Source of the DNA: Tenacibaculum sp. SG-28 | Lineage (GTDB): Bacteria; Bacteroidota; Bacteroidia; Flavobacteriales; Flavobacteriaceae | DNA length: 64,000 nt | Direction: 5' to 3' | NCBI RefSeq assembly: GCF_002954385.1 | Contig: NZ_MQVY01000003.1 | Location: 135,732 to 199,731 of the forward strand | Shown here: in pieces, positions 37,163-47,196 of the stretch | Layout: every line of letters starts with the position of its first letter | Position numbering within the stretch: the first letter of the stretch is position 1 | Notes under the pieces: generated by a model | The model's input: the letters and a program-made list of their open reading frames with translations, nothing else | What the model was told of the DNA's origin: nothing | The model's database searches: none | Position numbers and translations under genes: made by a program

Positions 37163-38497
37163 CTACAATAATCGTACTGCTTCTTTAAATTTAACACCTC
37201 TATCTTCGTAGTTTTCGAACAAATCAAAACTTGCACATGCAGGAGACAACAATACAGTATCGCCTTTAGTTGCAATTTTATGTGCCACTTTTACCGCTTC
37301 TTCGGCTCCCGCTGTCTCTACCAATACATCTACTACGTTTTGAAAAGTAGCAATGATCTTGGAATTATCCAGTCCCAAACAAACTATAGCCTTAACCTTT
37401 TCTCTAACTAAGGGTAACAAATCTGTGTAATCATTTCCTTTGTCTACACCACCAACTATCCATACCGTAGGTGCATCCATACATTCTAAGGCATAAAAAG
37501 TAGCATTAACATTGGTAGCTTTACTGTCATTTATATACTGCACCCCACCAATTTTATGCAAATTTTCTAAGCGGTGTTCTACCCCTTCAAAATCTGCTAA
37601 GCTTTCTGCAATCGTTTCTTTTCTTACTTGCAATAAACGTGCAGCCATTGCAGCAGCCATTGCATTTTTTGTATTGTGCTTTCCTTGTAATTTTAAACTT
37701 GAAACATTCATTAACTCTTCTTCGTTATTTAATTTTACTATTATTTTGTTATTCTTTATATAAACACCGTATTCCAATTCTTGCTCCATGGAAAATGGCA
37801 CTAATTTGGCCTTTATTTTACGCTTCTGTAACCCATTTCTTATAACCACATCATCTGCATCATAAATCAAAAAATCATTTTCAGTTTGATTCTTTGTAAT
37901 TCTGAATTTAGAAGCAATATATTTTTCAAAATCATCGTCGTACCTGTCTAGATGATCGGGAGTGATATTGGTAAGGATAGCAATTTTTGGACGGAACTTC
38001 ACAATGCCATCTAATTGAAAGCTACTTAACTCCAATACATATTCCTCAAATTGTTGGCTAGCGACTTGTTTTGCAAAACTGTCACCAATATTCCCAGCAA
38101 CCCCAACGTGTAACCCTGCCTCCTTTAGCACGTGATGCGTTAGAAGCGTGGTCGTTGTTTTTCCGTTCGACCCTGTAATTCCAAGGATAGTTGCAGCTGT
38201 ATATGCAGCAGCAAATTCTATTTCTGAAACTACAGCAATCCCTTTTTGTCGCACTTCTTTAACAATAGTAACGGTATCGGGTATTCCCGGACTTTTCATC
38301 ACAACATCCGCAGTTGTAATTTTAGATATGGTATGCCTCCCTTCTTCAAAGGGTATCGCATGATGTAAAAGAACTTTTTTATACAAATCGGTAATGTTTC
38401 CCCTATCGGAAACAAAAACCTCATATCCTTTTGCGAGTCCTAAAAGCGCTGTTCCAACACCACTTTCTCCACCTCCTAATACTACTAATCGCTTCAT
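37163..38497 (-). CDS. murD: UDP-N-acetylmuramoyl-L-alanine--D-glutamate ligase
   Basis: A 444-residue Mur ligase: N-terminal LVVLGGGESGVGTALL, P-loop GITGSNGKTTT at about 107-117, TNITPDHLDRY, and YINDSKATNVNATFYALE, the MurD signature. It adds D-Glu to UDP-MurNAc-L-Ala. It abuts mraY (the MraY stop begins one base downstream of the murD start) and precedes ftsW by 24 bases. Confidence 0.97.
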   Translation of the reverse strand: MKRLVVLGGGESGVGTALLGLAKGYEVFVSDRGNITDLYKKVLLHHAIPFEEGRHTISKITTADVVMKSPGIPDTVTIVKEVRQKGIAVVSEIEFAAAYTAATILGITGSNGKTTTTLLTHHVLKEAGLHVGVAGNIGDSFAKQVASQQFEEYVLELSSFQLDGIVKFRPKIAILTNITPDHLDRYDDDFEKYIASKFRITKNQTENDFLIYDADDVVIRNGLQKRKIKAKLVPFSMEQELEYGVYIKNNKIIVKLNNEEELMNVSSLKLQGKHNTKNAMAAAMAARLLQVRKETIAESLADFEGVEHRLENLHKIGGVQYINDSKATNVNATFYALECMDAPTVWIVGGVDKGNDYTDLLPLVREKVKAIVCLGLDNSKIIATFQNVVDVLVETAGAEEAVKVAHKIATKGDTVLLSPACASFDLFENYEDRGVKFKEAVRLL

Positions 38498-39724
38498 TTA
38501 TCGCAATTTTAAAGTAACCACTGTTAGTACTGCCAATAAAATTCCAACAAACCAAAATCGATTCACAATTTTGCTTTCGTGGTAACCTAGTTTTTGGTAA
38601 TGATGGTGCAGAGGAGCCATTTTAAATATTCGCTTCCCTGCTCCAAACTTTTTCTTGGTGTACTTAAAATAAGACACCTGCAGAATTACCGATACATTTT
38701 CTACTACAAAAATTCCTGCTAAAATTGGTAGCAATAATTCCTTTCGCATAGCAATAGCCAACACTGCAATAATCCCTCCTATAGTTAAACTACCTGTGTC
38801 TCCCATAAAAACTTGTGCCGGATAGGTATTGTACCACAAAAATCCTACTAGCGCTCCGGCGAAAGCAAAAATAAACACCGTCATTTCGCCGGATTCGGGT
38901 ATAAACATGACATTTAAATAATCGGCAAAAATGATATTTCCCGAAACCCAAGCGAAGATTGCCAACGCAACTACCATAATTGCGGAGGAACCTGCCGCTA
39001 AACCATCGATTCCATCGGTAAGATTCGCGCCATTGGATACCGCAGTAACCAGAAACACCACCACCAGAATAAATACGACCCAACCATACTTTTCGTAGTT
39101 TCCACCAAAAATTTGCAGAGCTTTCGCGTAATCTAATTCGTTATCTTTAAGAAATGGCACCGTAGTTTTGGTAGATTTGTGCGCATCTCCAAACACTTTT
39201 ACTCTGCCATTTTCTTGCACCGTTTGTGCTGCAACCGGCAACTGTTCTTTTATCGTAACATCTGGATGAAAGTAAAGCATCGTTCCAACAATAACACCGA
39301 GACCAACCTGCCCTAAAACTTTAAATTTTCCTTTTAACCCTTCTTTGTCTTTTCGAAATACTTTTATGTAATCATCTGTAAACCCTATTACTCCCATCCA
39401 AAGGGTAGTTATTAAAAGAATAACGATGTAAATATTATCGAGTTTGGCTAAGAGTACTACAGGAAGTAAGGTTCCTAAAATAATAATCACGCCACCCATA
39501 GTTGGGGTTCCTGTTTTTTGAATTTGTCCCTCTAACCCCAGATCTCGTACTGTTTCTCCAACCTGTTGCTTTCTCAAAAAATTAATGATACGCTTTCCAA
39601 AAATCATGGTTATCAAAAGAGAAATAATAAATGCCGCGGCTGCTCTAAACGATATGAACTGAAAAACACTGGCTCCGGTGAGATTAAATTCGCGTTCTAA
39701 ATATTGAAAAATGTAGTACAACAT
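38498..39724 (-). CDS. mraY: Phospho-N-acetylmuramoyl-pentapeptide transferase
   Basis: A 408-residue polytopic enzyme forming lipid I. Catalytic and conserved sites: [24 protein letters not shown] (Asp pair), [22 protein letters not shown] and the C-terminal [15 protein letters not shown]. The length is that of Bacteroidota MraY, which carry an extra periplasmic insertion (about residues 150-190). Immediately between murE and murD with no spare bases. Confidence 0.97.
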   Translation of the reverse strand: MLYYIFQYLEREFNLTGASVFQFISFRAAAAFIISLLITMIFGKRIINFLRKQQVGETVRDLGLEGQIQKTGTPTMGGVIIILGTLLPVVLLAKLDNIYIVILLITTLWMGVIGFTDDYIKVFRKDKEGLKGKFKVLGQVGLGVIVGTMLYFHPDVTIKEQLPVAAQTVQENGRVKVFGDAHKSTKTTVPFLKDNELDYAKALQIFGGNYEKYGWVVFILVVVFLVTAVSNGANLTDGIDGLAAGSSAIMVVALAIFAWVSGNIIFADYLNVMFIPESGEMTVFIFAFAGALVGFLWYNTYPAQVFMGDTGSLTIGGIIAVLAIAMRKELLLPILAGIFVVENVSVILQVSYFKYTKKKFGAGKRIFKMAPLHHHYQKLGYHESKIVNRFWFVGILLAVLTVVTLKLR

Positions 39725-39730
39725 ATCTTA

Positions 39731-41193
39731 TTAGTTTTTAGATTGGTTAAAACAACTAACTATTTCTTCTAAGTCATCAAAATGATGCCTTTGCCCATTA
39801 ATTTCTTGATACTTTTCGTGTCCTTTTCCTGCAATTAGTATTATATCCCCTGGCTTCGCTAGTTTAGAGGCAGTTTTTATCGCTTGTCTTCTATCTAAAA
39901 TAGACAGGTATTTGTTATAATTCTCTGCTGCCACACCCTGCTCCATTTCTTCTATAATTACTTGCGGTTGTTCACTTCGTGGATTGTCGGAAGTGAGTAT
40001 AACCTGACTACTCAACTGCGTCGCAATATGTGCCATTTTAGGGCGTTTTGTTTTATCTCTATCGCCACCGCAACCAACTACTGTTATCACAGCTTCTTGT
40101 CTGGTTCGAATGGCATTAATTGTTTGCAATACATTTTTAAGAGCATCTGGCGTATGTGCGTAATCGACAATAGCAGTAACTTGGTGTTCGGAAACCACAT
40201 ACTGAAACCTTCCCCCAACACTCTCTAGCGTACTGATCAAACGTAAAACTTCCAAATCTTCCATACCAAGCAAATGCGCTACTCCATAAATAGCAGCGAT
40301 ATTATAGGCGTTAAATTCTCCAATTAGTTTTGTCCAAACCTCGTGGTTGTTCACTTGCAACAAACTCCCTGAAAAATTTTTCTCTAGTACTTTAACTTTA
40401 AAATCGGCTAGCGTTTTTAAGGCATAACTATGTGTTTTTGCTTGGTATTTTGCACCATAACACTACCGTTTTTATCGTCGATATTTACAAGCGCAAAAGA
40501 CGATTTAGGCAAAGTATCAAAGAAGGATTTCTTTACATCTCTGTATTCTGCGAAAGTTTCGTGATAGTCTAAATGATCATGAGACAAATTGGTAAATACC
40601 CCACCACAAAAATTTAATCCCAAGGTTCGTTTTTGATGGATACCATGAGAACTTACTTCCATAAAACAATGGGTTACACCTGCGGCAACCATTTCGGACA
40701 AATAGCGATTTATGGTAATAGAATCGGGAGTAGTATGGGTAGCAGTATAGGCTGTATCGCAAACCATAATTTTGACGGTAGACAACAACCCAACCTTATA
40801 TCCTGCCATGGAAAACAATTGGTACAACAAGGAAGTAACTGTAGTTTTTCCGTTGGTTCCGGTAACTCCTATCAGATGTAATTTATCGGAAGGATGCTCG
40901 TAAAAGTTTGCTGCTAAAGCAGCTAAAGCCGTATCCGAGCAACCAACTTTCACGTAGGTTACTTGGTCGTTTCTGTGTTTTGGATAAACCTCACAAACAA
41001 TTACCCTAGCACCTGAAGCAATCGCTTTTTCAATAAACTGGTGCCCGTCAAAAGCCAATCCTTTTTGTGCCACAAAAAGACTGTTTTCTTGCACCTTTCG
41101 ACTATCGAAAACTAGGTCTTTCACTACAACATCTGTTGTTCCAAGCACAGCATCAATAGCAACCTTATACAATATGTCTTTTAAATTCTTCAA
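39731..41193 (-). CDS. murE: UDP-MurNAc-tripeptide synthetase MurE, interrupted by a frameshift
   Basis: The N-terminal piece (40417-41193) has the P-loop GVTGTNGKTTVTSLLYQL. The C-terminal piece (39731-40363) has FNAYNIAAIYGVAHLLG and SDNPRSEQP, where DNPR marks meso-diaminopimelate specificity. One added base in the T5 run at 40435-40439 (A5 in the gene) restores THSYALKTLADFKVKVLE and FSGSLLQVNN across 40364-40434, giving 487 residues, the normal MurE length. It is essential, so either the base is missing from the assembly or ribosomes shift -1 here (the Lys codon AAA could slip within CAAAAAC). I favour sequence error. Confidence 0.93.
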
Positions 41194-43205
41194 CTAGGAT
41201 AATCTTAAATAAATAGTGGTTCCTTTTTTTACTTTAATTCCATTGGCAATAGATTGTTCTAAAACTTTACCAGTGCCTGAAAATCGCACTTTTAAACCCA
41301 TATTCTCTAGTAAGGAAATCGCGTCCATACCACTCATTCCAACTACTCTCGGCATAATGGTTTTATACTTCACCATAGTATCGTAATACCTTTGGTAATC
41401 GGCATCCAATCTCGCATAACTTAAAGTATCAGAAACAGACTGTTTGTTCACTGGAGTGGTGGTATAAATTTTTTGTGCCACCTCTTTAAATACAGGAGCT
41501 GCAACCACGGCACCGTAATATCCTTTCTCCTTTTTAGGCTCGTGTATCACCACAATACAAGAGTATTTTGGCGCATCTACAGGAAAAAAACCAGCAAAAG
41601 ACGCTACGTATTTCGAGTTAGAATAATACCCCGGAACTACTTTACCGTCGGCATCTTTGTACCTAGGAATCCATTTTTTTGCCGTACCTGTTTTTCCTGC
41701 CATAGAAAAGTTAGGAGAATAGATATTTTTTGCAGTTCCTTTAACAACAACATTCTCCAAAACTTTTTTTACTTTGTCTAAAGTCGTTTGGCTTGCAATT
41801 TTTTCTTTTACCACTTTTGTCGTAAAACGCTTGTCAACTTCTCCTCCAATGCGAAGCTCTTTTACAAAATAAGGTTTTACCAACTTTCCATCATTTGCCA
41901 CCGCATTGTAAAAAGCGAGAATTTGAAGTGGGGTGAAAGAAACACCATATCCCCAAGCCATCCATTCTAAAGATATAGGACTCCATGTCTTTGAATCTGG
42001 TGAAGGTATAATAGGTTTTCCTTCGCCTTTAATTTTCACCTCTGTTTGCTGCTGTAATCCAAATTCCTCCATTCGTTTGGTGAATTTTTCTGGATTTTTA
42101 TCGTAGTGCTTCTGAATGGTTTTAACAATACCCACATTGGAAGAAACCTCCAGCACTCTAGCTAAAGATATCTCTCCATATCCGCCTTTTTTACTGTCTT
42201 GCACTTTTCGCTTATTCACATAAATTTTTCCTTTTTCACAATCTACAATTGTAGCGGTATCTGCAACTTTATCTTCTAAAGCCGCCATTAAGCTCGCTAA
42301 TTTAAAGGTAGACCCTGGCTCATGACTCTCCCATACTGCATAATTTCTCTTCTCGTAGTACTTTCCATCAGACGTTCTACCCAGGTTTGAAATTGCTTTA
42401 ATCTTCCCCGTTGCAACCTCCATCACCACAGCACAGCCGTGCTCTGCCTCAAATTTCTCTAACTGCTGCAATAGAGCATGGTGCATGATATCTTGGATAT
42501 TAACATCTATGGTAGTAATGACATCTCTTCCGTCTATAGGTTCCTTTTCATTAATATCGTTAATAGGCTTCCATTGGCCTTTGGCAATTTTTTGTTTCAA
42601 TCGCCATCCATTTTCCCCTTGCATGTAAGAGGCAAAAGCTCCTTCAATTCCTGCTCCTCCACGATAATCATCATAACCTATGGTTCGCTCTGCAATTTTT
42701 CCGATAGGATGCACCCTAACAGTTTGTTGCTCGGTAATAAACCCTCCTTTATATACTCCTAACTTGAAAATTGGAAACGTTTTCATTTTTGCATAATCGT
42801 TGTACCCTATATTTCTGGCAATTAGCAAATATCTGTTTTTGCGTTTTTTAGCATTACGAAGTCGTTTTTGATAATATTCGGCTGGTTTTCCTAATAATCC
42901 CGACAGCTCTTTCGCCAGCGCACTTATATCTCTTTCGAAAATACGTGATGACACTGCCATAACATCCATTCGGATAGTATACTTAGAAATAGAGGTAGCC
43001 AATAGATTCCCATCAGCAGCATAGACATTACCTCTATTGGCAAAAATAGTATCGTTTTTAAGGTTTTTTTCTTCCGATAATTTGCGGTACTTATCTCCCT
43101 CGACGTATTGAAGCTTAACGATACGAACCACAACAACAACAAAAAAAGCATCATTAGAACAACGACTACATAGAGCTTGTTAAGTATACTTTTCTTTTCA
43201 ACCAT
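41194..43205 (-). CDS. ftsI: Penicillin-binding protein FtsI (PBP3) with PASTA domain, frameshifted near the 5' end
   Basis: A 670-residue transpeptidase once the A7 run at 43141-43147 is read as eight: VEKKSILNKLYVVVVLMML then continues as FVVVVVRIVKLQYVEG, giving the expected membrane anchor. Otherwise the long 645-residue frame lacks its transmembrane start. Active-site motifs: STFK (Ser about residue 299), SSN in EVSSNVGIV, and KTGTAKK. A dimerisation domain precedes them, and one C-terminal PASTA domain (PRVVGMSGMDAISLLENMGL) ends the protein. It crosslinks septal peptidoglycan with FtsW. Confidence 0.94.
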
Positions 43206-43211
43206 GGTTTT

Positions 43212-43540
43212 TTATTCTTTGTTTAAGGTGACTTTTATTTTTTTTGGCGGTGTCGACGAAGGTTCCAATCCTTTACTTTTTACTTTTTTACGAATACTAC
43301 TCTCTAGCTTCATCCGCATTAATATGGTGCTTGTATCGACATATTCAGCCCGCAATCGCCGTTTTTCTTTACGCAACTTAGCAATACGAACTACTTTGGC
43401 ATCTGCACTGTGCGAACTTGAAATTATCACCAATAATAAAAACACCAAAAAACTAGAAACTTCCAGTTTTTAAATGCGCTTTCATCGGTTAGAAAACTTC
43501 CCCGCAATACATCGTATATGCTGTGCTTCGCTTTACTCAT
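43212..43540 (-). CDS. ftsL: Cell division protein FtsL, frameshifted
   Basis: The apparent 78-residue frame (43212-43448) lacks a proper start. Reading the A6 run at 43447-43452 as seven extends it to an ATG at 43538-43540 (MSKAKHSIYDVLRGSFLTDE), giving about 109 residues. The ATG shares a base with the rsmH stop (TAATG). The protein has one hydrophobic segment (FLVFLVFLLLVIIS) and a periplasmic coiled-coil-like helix rich in Lys, Arg and Glu (KLRKEKRRLRAEYVDTSTI). This size, topology and position between rsmH and ftsI are those of FtsL, a scaffold of the FtsQLB complex. Confidence 0.85.
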
Positions 43541-44442
43541 TATTTTTTACTTGGGGTTGCAATTCGCAACTTTGCACTTCTCGCCCGGTTATTCTCTTTA
43601 ATCTCGCTAGCTGTTGGAACAATAAGCTTTCCCACTTTTTGTAGCGGCACTTTTACATTTCCAAAAAAATCCTTTTCAGGCTCCCCACTAAAGAGCCCAG
43701 TTCGTATATAACGTTTCACCAACCTATCCTCCAGAGAGTGGTACGAGATAACACTTAACCTGCCTTCCTGTTTTAGCAAGCCAGGCATTTGCTCTAAAAA
43801 CTCCTTTAAAACCTCCAACTCCTGATTCACTTCAATGCGAAACGCCTGAAATATCTGTGCTAATATTTTATGTTCTTTAGCTTTCGGCAAATGCTTCTGC
43901 AGCACCTCTTTCAACTCAAAACTAGTACGGATCTCTTGCTCTTCTCGCGCTACAACAATAGTTTTCGCTAATGCTCTTGCATTGCGCAACTCTCCGTACA
44001 AAAACAAAACATCAGCCAATTGCGCCTCTCCATAAGTACGGATAATCTTCATTGCCGAGAGCTCTGCTTTTTGATCCATTCGCATATCTAAATCTGCGTC
44101 GAACCTAGTTGAAAAACCCCTTTCAGCAGCATCAAATTGATGGGAAGAAACGCCTAAATCTGCTAGAACACCATCTACTTTTTTAACCCCGTAAAAACGC
44201 AAAAACCTAGAAATAAATCGGAAATTCTCTCCAATAAGCACAAAGCGATCGTCCTCGATTTTATTCTGTAAAGCGTCCGGATCTTGATCGAACGCAAACA
44301 AACGCCCATTTTCACCCAAACGGCTTAAAATTTCGCGAGAATGCCCACCTCCTCCGAAGGTAACATCCACATACACACCGTCACTTTTAATCGCTAAGGC
44401 ATCAACACTTTCTTGCAATAAAACAGGACTATGATAACTCAT
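43540..44442 (-). CDS. rsmH: 16S rRNA (cytosine-1402-N4) methyltransferase
   Basis: A 300-residue RsmH (MraW). SAM-binding YVDVTFGGGGHSREILSRL near the N-terminus, DQDPDAL, DGVLADLGVSSHQFD with the catalytic DLGVSS, and ISYHSLEDRLVKRYI are all diagnostic. It methylates C1402 in the ribosomal P site. It overlaps mraZ by 14 bases. Intact. Confidence 0.97.
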   Translation of the reverse strand: MSYHSPVLLQESVDALAIKSDGVYVDVTFGGGGHSREILSRLGENGRLFAFDQDPDALQNKIEDDRFVLIGENFRFISRFLRFYGVKKVDGVLADLGVSSHQFDAAERGFSTRFDADLDMRMDQKAELSAMKIIRTYGEAQLADVLFLYGELRNARALAKTIVVAREEQEIRTSFELKEVLQKHLPKAKEHKILAQIFQAFRIEVNQELEVLKEFLEQMPGLLKQEGRLSVISYHSLEDRLVKRYIRTGLFSGEPEKDFFGNVKVPLQKVGKLIVPTASEIKENNRARSAKLRIATPSKK

Positions 44443-44896
44443 CTACATCTATATTTCCCATTACTTCTTCTGCCAAATCTGCAAAATCAATAACAGCATC
44501 CTCCAAAACTTTTTCATACGACCCCTTATCCCAAACTTCAAAAATAGTAACCCCAGAAGAGAGTACTATTTCTTTTTTTAAGCTCGCAAACTGACACAGG
44601 TCTTTGGGTATTAAAAACCTTCCCGAAGAATCCATTTCTACAGTTTTAACCCCAGCAGTAAACCGCCGTATGAAATCATTATTTTTCTTAACAAAACGAT
44701 TCAGTTTGTTTAATTTCGCCATCACCGAACGCCACTCTTGCATAGGATAAACCTCTAAACAAGGCTGAAAAACAGAACGCTTTACTACAAACCCTTCTTC
44801 CACAAGATCAGCCAATTGCTTCTTGTATGCAGCAGGCAACATAACCCTTCCTTTGGCGTCCATTTTACATTCGTATGTTCCAATTAAACTAACCAC
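44429..44896 (-). CDS. mraZ: Transcriptional regulator MraZ
   Basis: A 155-residue protein with two SpoVT/AbrB-like MraZ domains, each with the D-X3-R motif: YECKMDAKGRVMLPAAYKK and VEMDSSGRFLIPKDLCQFA. It starts with GTG at 44894-44896 (GTGGTTAGT); an in-frame TAA lies nine bases upstream, so no longer start is possible. MraZ binds repeats before its own gene and controls the dcw operon. A matching array of GTGG repeats lies at 44936-44963. It is the first gene of the cluster. Confidence 0.95.
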   Translation of the reverse strand: MVSLIGTYECKMDAKGRVMLPAAYKKQLADLVEEGFVVKRSVFQPCLEVYPMQEWRSVMAKLNKLNRFVKKNNDFIRRFTAGVKTVEMDSSGRFLIPKDLCQFASLKKEIVLSSGVTIFEVWDKGSYEKVLEDAVIDFADLAEEVMGNIDVDELS

Positions 44897-44918
44897 TTTA
44901 TTTTACTAATGATTTTAT

Positions 44919-44926
44919 CAAAAATA
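44919..44926 (-). promoter_or_regulatory. Predicted -7 box TATTTTTG of the dcw operon
   Basis: Minus-strand TATTTTTG matches the Bacteroidota -7 consensus TAnnTTTG exactly and lies 23 bases upstream of the mraZ GTG. The -33 region coincides with the GTGG repeats, so MraZ bound there would block the polymerase. Confidence 0.6.
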
Positions 44927-44935
44927 TAAAAAAAT

Positions 44936-44963
44936 CCCACATTTTACCACTTTATACCACTTT
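44936..44963 (-). promoter_or_regulatory. MraZ operator: three GTGG repeats at 10-base spacing
   Basis: On the minus strand three direct repeats, AAAGTGG, AAAGTGG and AATGTGG, are each separated by three bases, so the GTGG cores fall at exact 10-base steps (plus-strand CCAC ends at 44960, 44950 and 44940). This equals the MraZ-box arrangement known in Mollicutes (AAAGTG[T/G] with 3-base spacers) and the E. coli TGGGA boxes with 5-base spacers. Further single copies occur at 44977-44981, 45005-45009 and at the start codon itself. Confidence 0.8.
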
Positions 44964-45064
44964 GTTAATAAGTTTTACCACAAGTCCTAAAACACTGACT
45001 ATAAACCACTTTATATTTTCCAAATGATCCCAAATAATAAAAATGAAAAAGTGCTAAAAAAAAC

Positions 45065-45072
45065 TACATTTG
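45065..45072 (+). promoter_or_regulatory. Predicted -7 box TACATTTG of the hydrolase-engB operon
   Basis: TACATTTG is an exact TAnnTTTG match 24 bases before the ATG at 45097. The divergent promoter pair (this one and the dcw promoter) shares the 200-base region with the MraZ repeats, so MraZ could also influence this operon. Confidence 0.55.
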
Positions 45073-45096
45073 TCGTTGAGTCAAATCATTTTTTTT

Positions 45097-45861
45097 ATGA
45101 CAGAATTTTTAAAAAAAGAAGACAAATTTACATTCGCAGAGGCAGGAGAAGGAAAGACAATTGTTGTTCTTCACGGACTCATGGGAGCGTTGAGTAATTT
45201 TGACGCGACTTTTAATTATTTTTCTAAAAAGGGATATAAGGTATTCATCCCAGAGCTACCCTTATATTCTTTACCTTTACTGGCAACTAACGTTAAGAAT
45301 CTTGCAAAATTCTTGCATGAATTCATCGAATATAAAAACCTTAAAGACGTAATTTTATTAGGAAATTCTCTTGGAGGTCATATTGCACTCTACTACATCA
45401 AACACTACCCACAAGATGTCGGCGGCCTAGTTCTGACCGGAAGCTCGGGCCTTTACGAAAATTCGATGGGTAACAACTACCCACGACGCGGTGACAAAGA
45501 ATTTGTTAGAACGAAAACAAAAGAAGTGTTTTTTGATGATAGCATAGCAACAGAAGAGCTAGTAGATCAGGTGTATGAAGTAATTAACGATAGAAATACA
45601 CTAGTGAGAACTTTGGCAATTGCCAAAAGTGCTGTTCGACATAATATGGCCAAGGATTTACCTAAAATGACACAGCCAACTTGTTTAATTTGGGGAAAGC
45701 AAGACACCGTTACCCCTCCAGAAGTTGCCGAAGATTTCCAGAAATTACTACCCGATGCAGAATTGTTTTGGATTGATAATTGCGGACATGCAGCAATGAT
45801 GGAAACACCTGAGGAATTTAATACTATTTTGGAAAACTGGTTAACAAAGCGTAACTTATAG
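45097..45861 (+). CDS. Alpha/beta-fold hydrolase
   Basis: A 254-residue alpha/beta hydrolase. The ATG at 45097 is chosen over an upstream TTG at 45070, which overlaps the promoter box. The oxyanion segment VVLHGLMGALSNFD, the nucleophile elbow GNSLGGHIALYY (Ser), the Asp in LIWGKQDTVTPP and the His in DNCGHAAMMETP complete the triad. The natural ester or amide substrate is unknown. It is the first gene of a plus-strand operon, with engB 3 bases downstream. Confidence 0.9.
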   Translation: MTEFLKKEDKFTFAEAGEGKTIVVLHGLMGALSNFDATFNYFSKKGYKVFIPELPLYSLPLLATNVKNLAKFLHEFIEYKNLKDVILLGNSLGGHIALYYIKHYPQDVGGLVLTGSSGLYENSMGNNYPRRGDKEFVRTKTKEVFFDDSIATEELVDQVYEVINDRNTLVRTLAIAKSAVRHNMAKDLPKMTQPTCLIWGKQDTVTPPEVAEDFQKLLPDAELFWIDNCGHAAMMETPEEFNTILENWLTKRNL

Positions 45862-45864
45862 GGT

Positions 45865-46476
45865 ATGAAAATTAAATCGGCAGCATTTGTTATGAGTAAC
45901 TCTAATGTTACAAAATGCCCAAAAGATAGATTACCAGAGTATGCTTTTATAGGACGTTCGAATGTGGGAAAATCTTCCCTTATAAACATGCTCATGGAGC
46001 GCAAGGACTTAGCCAAAACTTCCGGAAAACCCGGAAAAACGCAGTTAATCAATCATTTCAAAATAAATGACCAATGGTTTCTCGTAGATCTACCTGGTTA
46101 CGGATATGCAAAAGTCTCGAAAAAGAAACGTACTATTTTTCAATATTTCATTGAGAATTACTTCAAAGAACGCGAACAGCTTGTTTGTACTTTCGTTCTA
46201 ATCGATAGTCGGCATGACCCTCAAAAAATAGACCTGGAATTCATGCGCTTTTTAGGAGAAAATAAAATCCCATTTTGTATTGTATTTACAAAGGCGGATA
46301 AATTAGGTAGTTCCAAACTCAACAAACAAATAACCAGCTACAAAAAGAAATTATTAAACCATTGGGAAGAGTTGCCAATGTCTTTTATTACCTCTTCTGT
46401 AAATAGTCTTGGTAAAGATGAATTCTTAAATTTTATTGACCAAGTAAATACGGATGTAGCCGCTGACTTTAAATAA
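45865..46476 (+). CDS. engB: Ribosome biogenesis GTP-binding protein YsxC/EngB
   Basis: A 203-residue TRAFAC GTPase. G1 is GRSNVGKSSLIN, G2 lies in GKPGKTQLINHF, G3 is DLPGYGYAKVSKKKR, G4 is TKADK. It assists assembly of the 50S ribosomal subunit and is usually essential. Position directly behind the alpha/beta hydrolase and before the pseudouridine synthase suggests one operon. Confidence 0.96.
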   Translation: MKIKSAAFVMSNSNVTKCPKDRLPEYAFIGRSNVGKSSLINMLMERKDLAKTSGKPGKTQLINHFKINDQWFLVDLPGYGYAKVSKKKRTIFQYFIENYFKEREQLVCTFVLIDSRHDPQKIDLEFMRFLGENKIPFCIVFTKADKLGSSKLNKQITSYKKKLLNHWEELPMSFITSSVNSLGKDEFLNFIDQVNTDVAADFK

Positions 46477-46482
46477 TTGACC

Positions 46483-47166
46483 ATGCACTCCAACAAAGAC
46501 AATCTTCAGGTTTTACAGGAAGACAATCATTTGCTTATTGTTAACAAACGTGCAGGAGACATTACACAAGGGGATAAAACTGGCGATAAACCATTAAACG
46601 AAATACTCAAAGAATACCTAAAAGAAAAATACAACAAACCTGGCAATGTATTTTTAGGCACGGTACATCGTCTTGATCGTCCAACCTCGGGCATCGTTAT
46701 TTACGCAAAAACTTCCAAAGCACTAGAAAGACTTAATAAAATGCTTCGGGAAAAGCAGATACAAAAAACCTACTGGGCAATTGTAAAAAACACTCCTAAG
46801 AAAAAAGAAGAAACCTTAACAAATTTCTTAGTTAAAAATCCTAAAAATAATAAATCTTTTGCCTATGGCAAGGAGGTGAAAAACAGTAAAAAAGCTATAC
46901 TTCACTATAGAGTCATAAAAAAACTTAAGAATTACACACTTCTTGAAATAGATTTAGAAACCGGACGACACCATCAGATAAGGGTACAATTATCTGCCAT
47001 TGGATGCCCAATAAAAGGAGACTTAAAGTACGGATTTCCCAGAAGCAACAAAGATGGTAGCATCCACCTTCACGCAAGAAAAATCACATTTACACACCCC
47101 GTATCTAAAGAAACCATAACAGTAGTCGCACCAAAACCGAAAGACCCTATTTGGGATGCGTGTTAG
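46483..47166 (+). CDS. RluA-family pseudouridine synthase
   Basis: A 227-residue single-domain RNA pseudouridine synthase. The ATG at 46483 (MHSNKDNLQVLQED) is preferred to a TTG six bases upstream. The catalytic segment HRLDRPTSGIVIYAKTSKAL contains the conserved Asp, and ETGRHHQIRVQLSAIGCPI is the second family motif. No S4 domain is present. It isomerises a uridine in rRNA or tRNA; the exact target cannot be told. Confidence 0.92.
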   Translation: MHSNKDNLQVLQEDNHLLIVNKRAGDITQGDKTGDKPLNEILKEYLKEKYNKPGNVFLGTVHRLDRPTSGIVIYAKTSKALERLNKMLREKQIQKTYWAIVKNTPKKKEETLTNFLVKNPKNNKSFAYGKEVKNSKKAILHYRVIKKLKNYTLLEIDLETGRHHQIRVQLSAIGCPIKGDLKYGFPRSNKDGSIHLHARKITFTHPVSKETITVVAPKPKDPIWDAC

Positions 47167-47167
47167 T

Positions 47168-47189
47168 AATTTGTATATTTATACAAATT
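47168..47189 (+). promoter_or_regulatory. 22-base palindrome upstream of alkB
   Basis: AATTTGTATA and TATACAAATT are perfect 10-base inverted arms separated by TT, ending 7 bases before the alkB ATG. This could be an operator for a dimeric regulator or overlap the promoter (TAATTTG resembles a -7 box). Confidence 0.5.
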
Positions 47190-47196
47190 TAACACC

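Noticed and set aside
44936..45010. CRISPR-like or tandem repeat array
   Set aside because: Units are only 7 bases at 10-base spacing and fit a MraZ operator.
45567..46052. 161-residue minus-strand frame across hydrolase and engB
   Set aside because: Antisense across two real genes.
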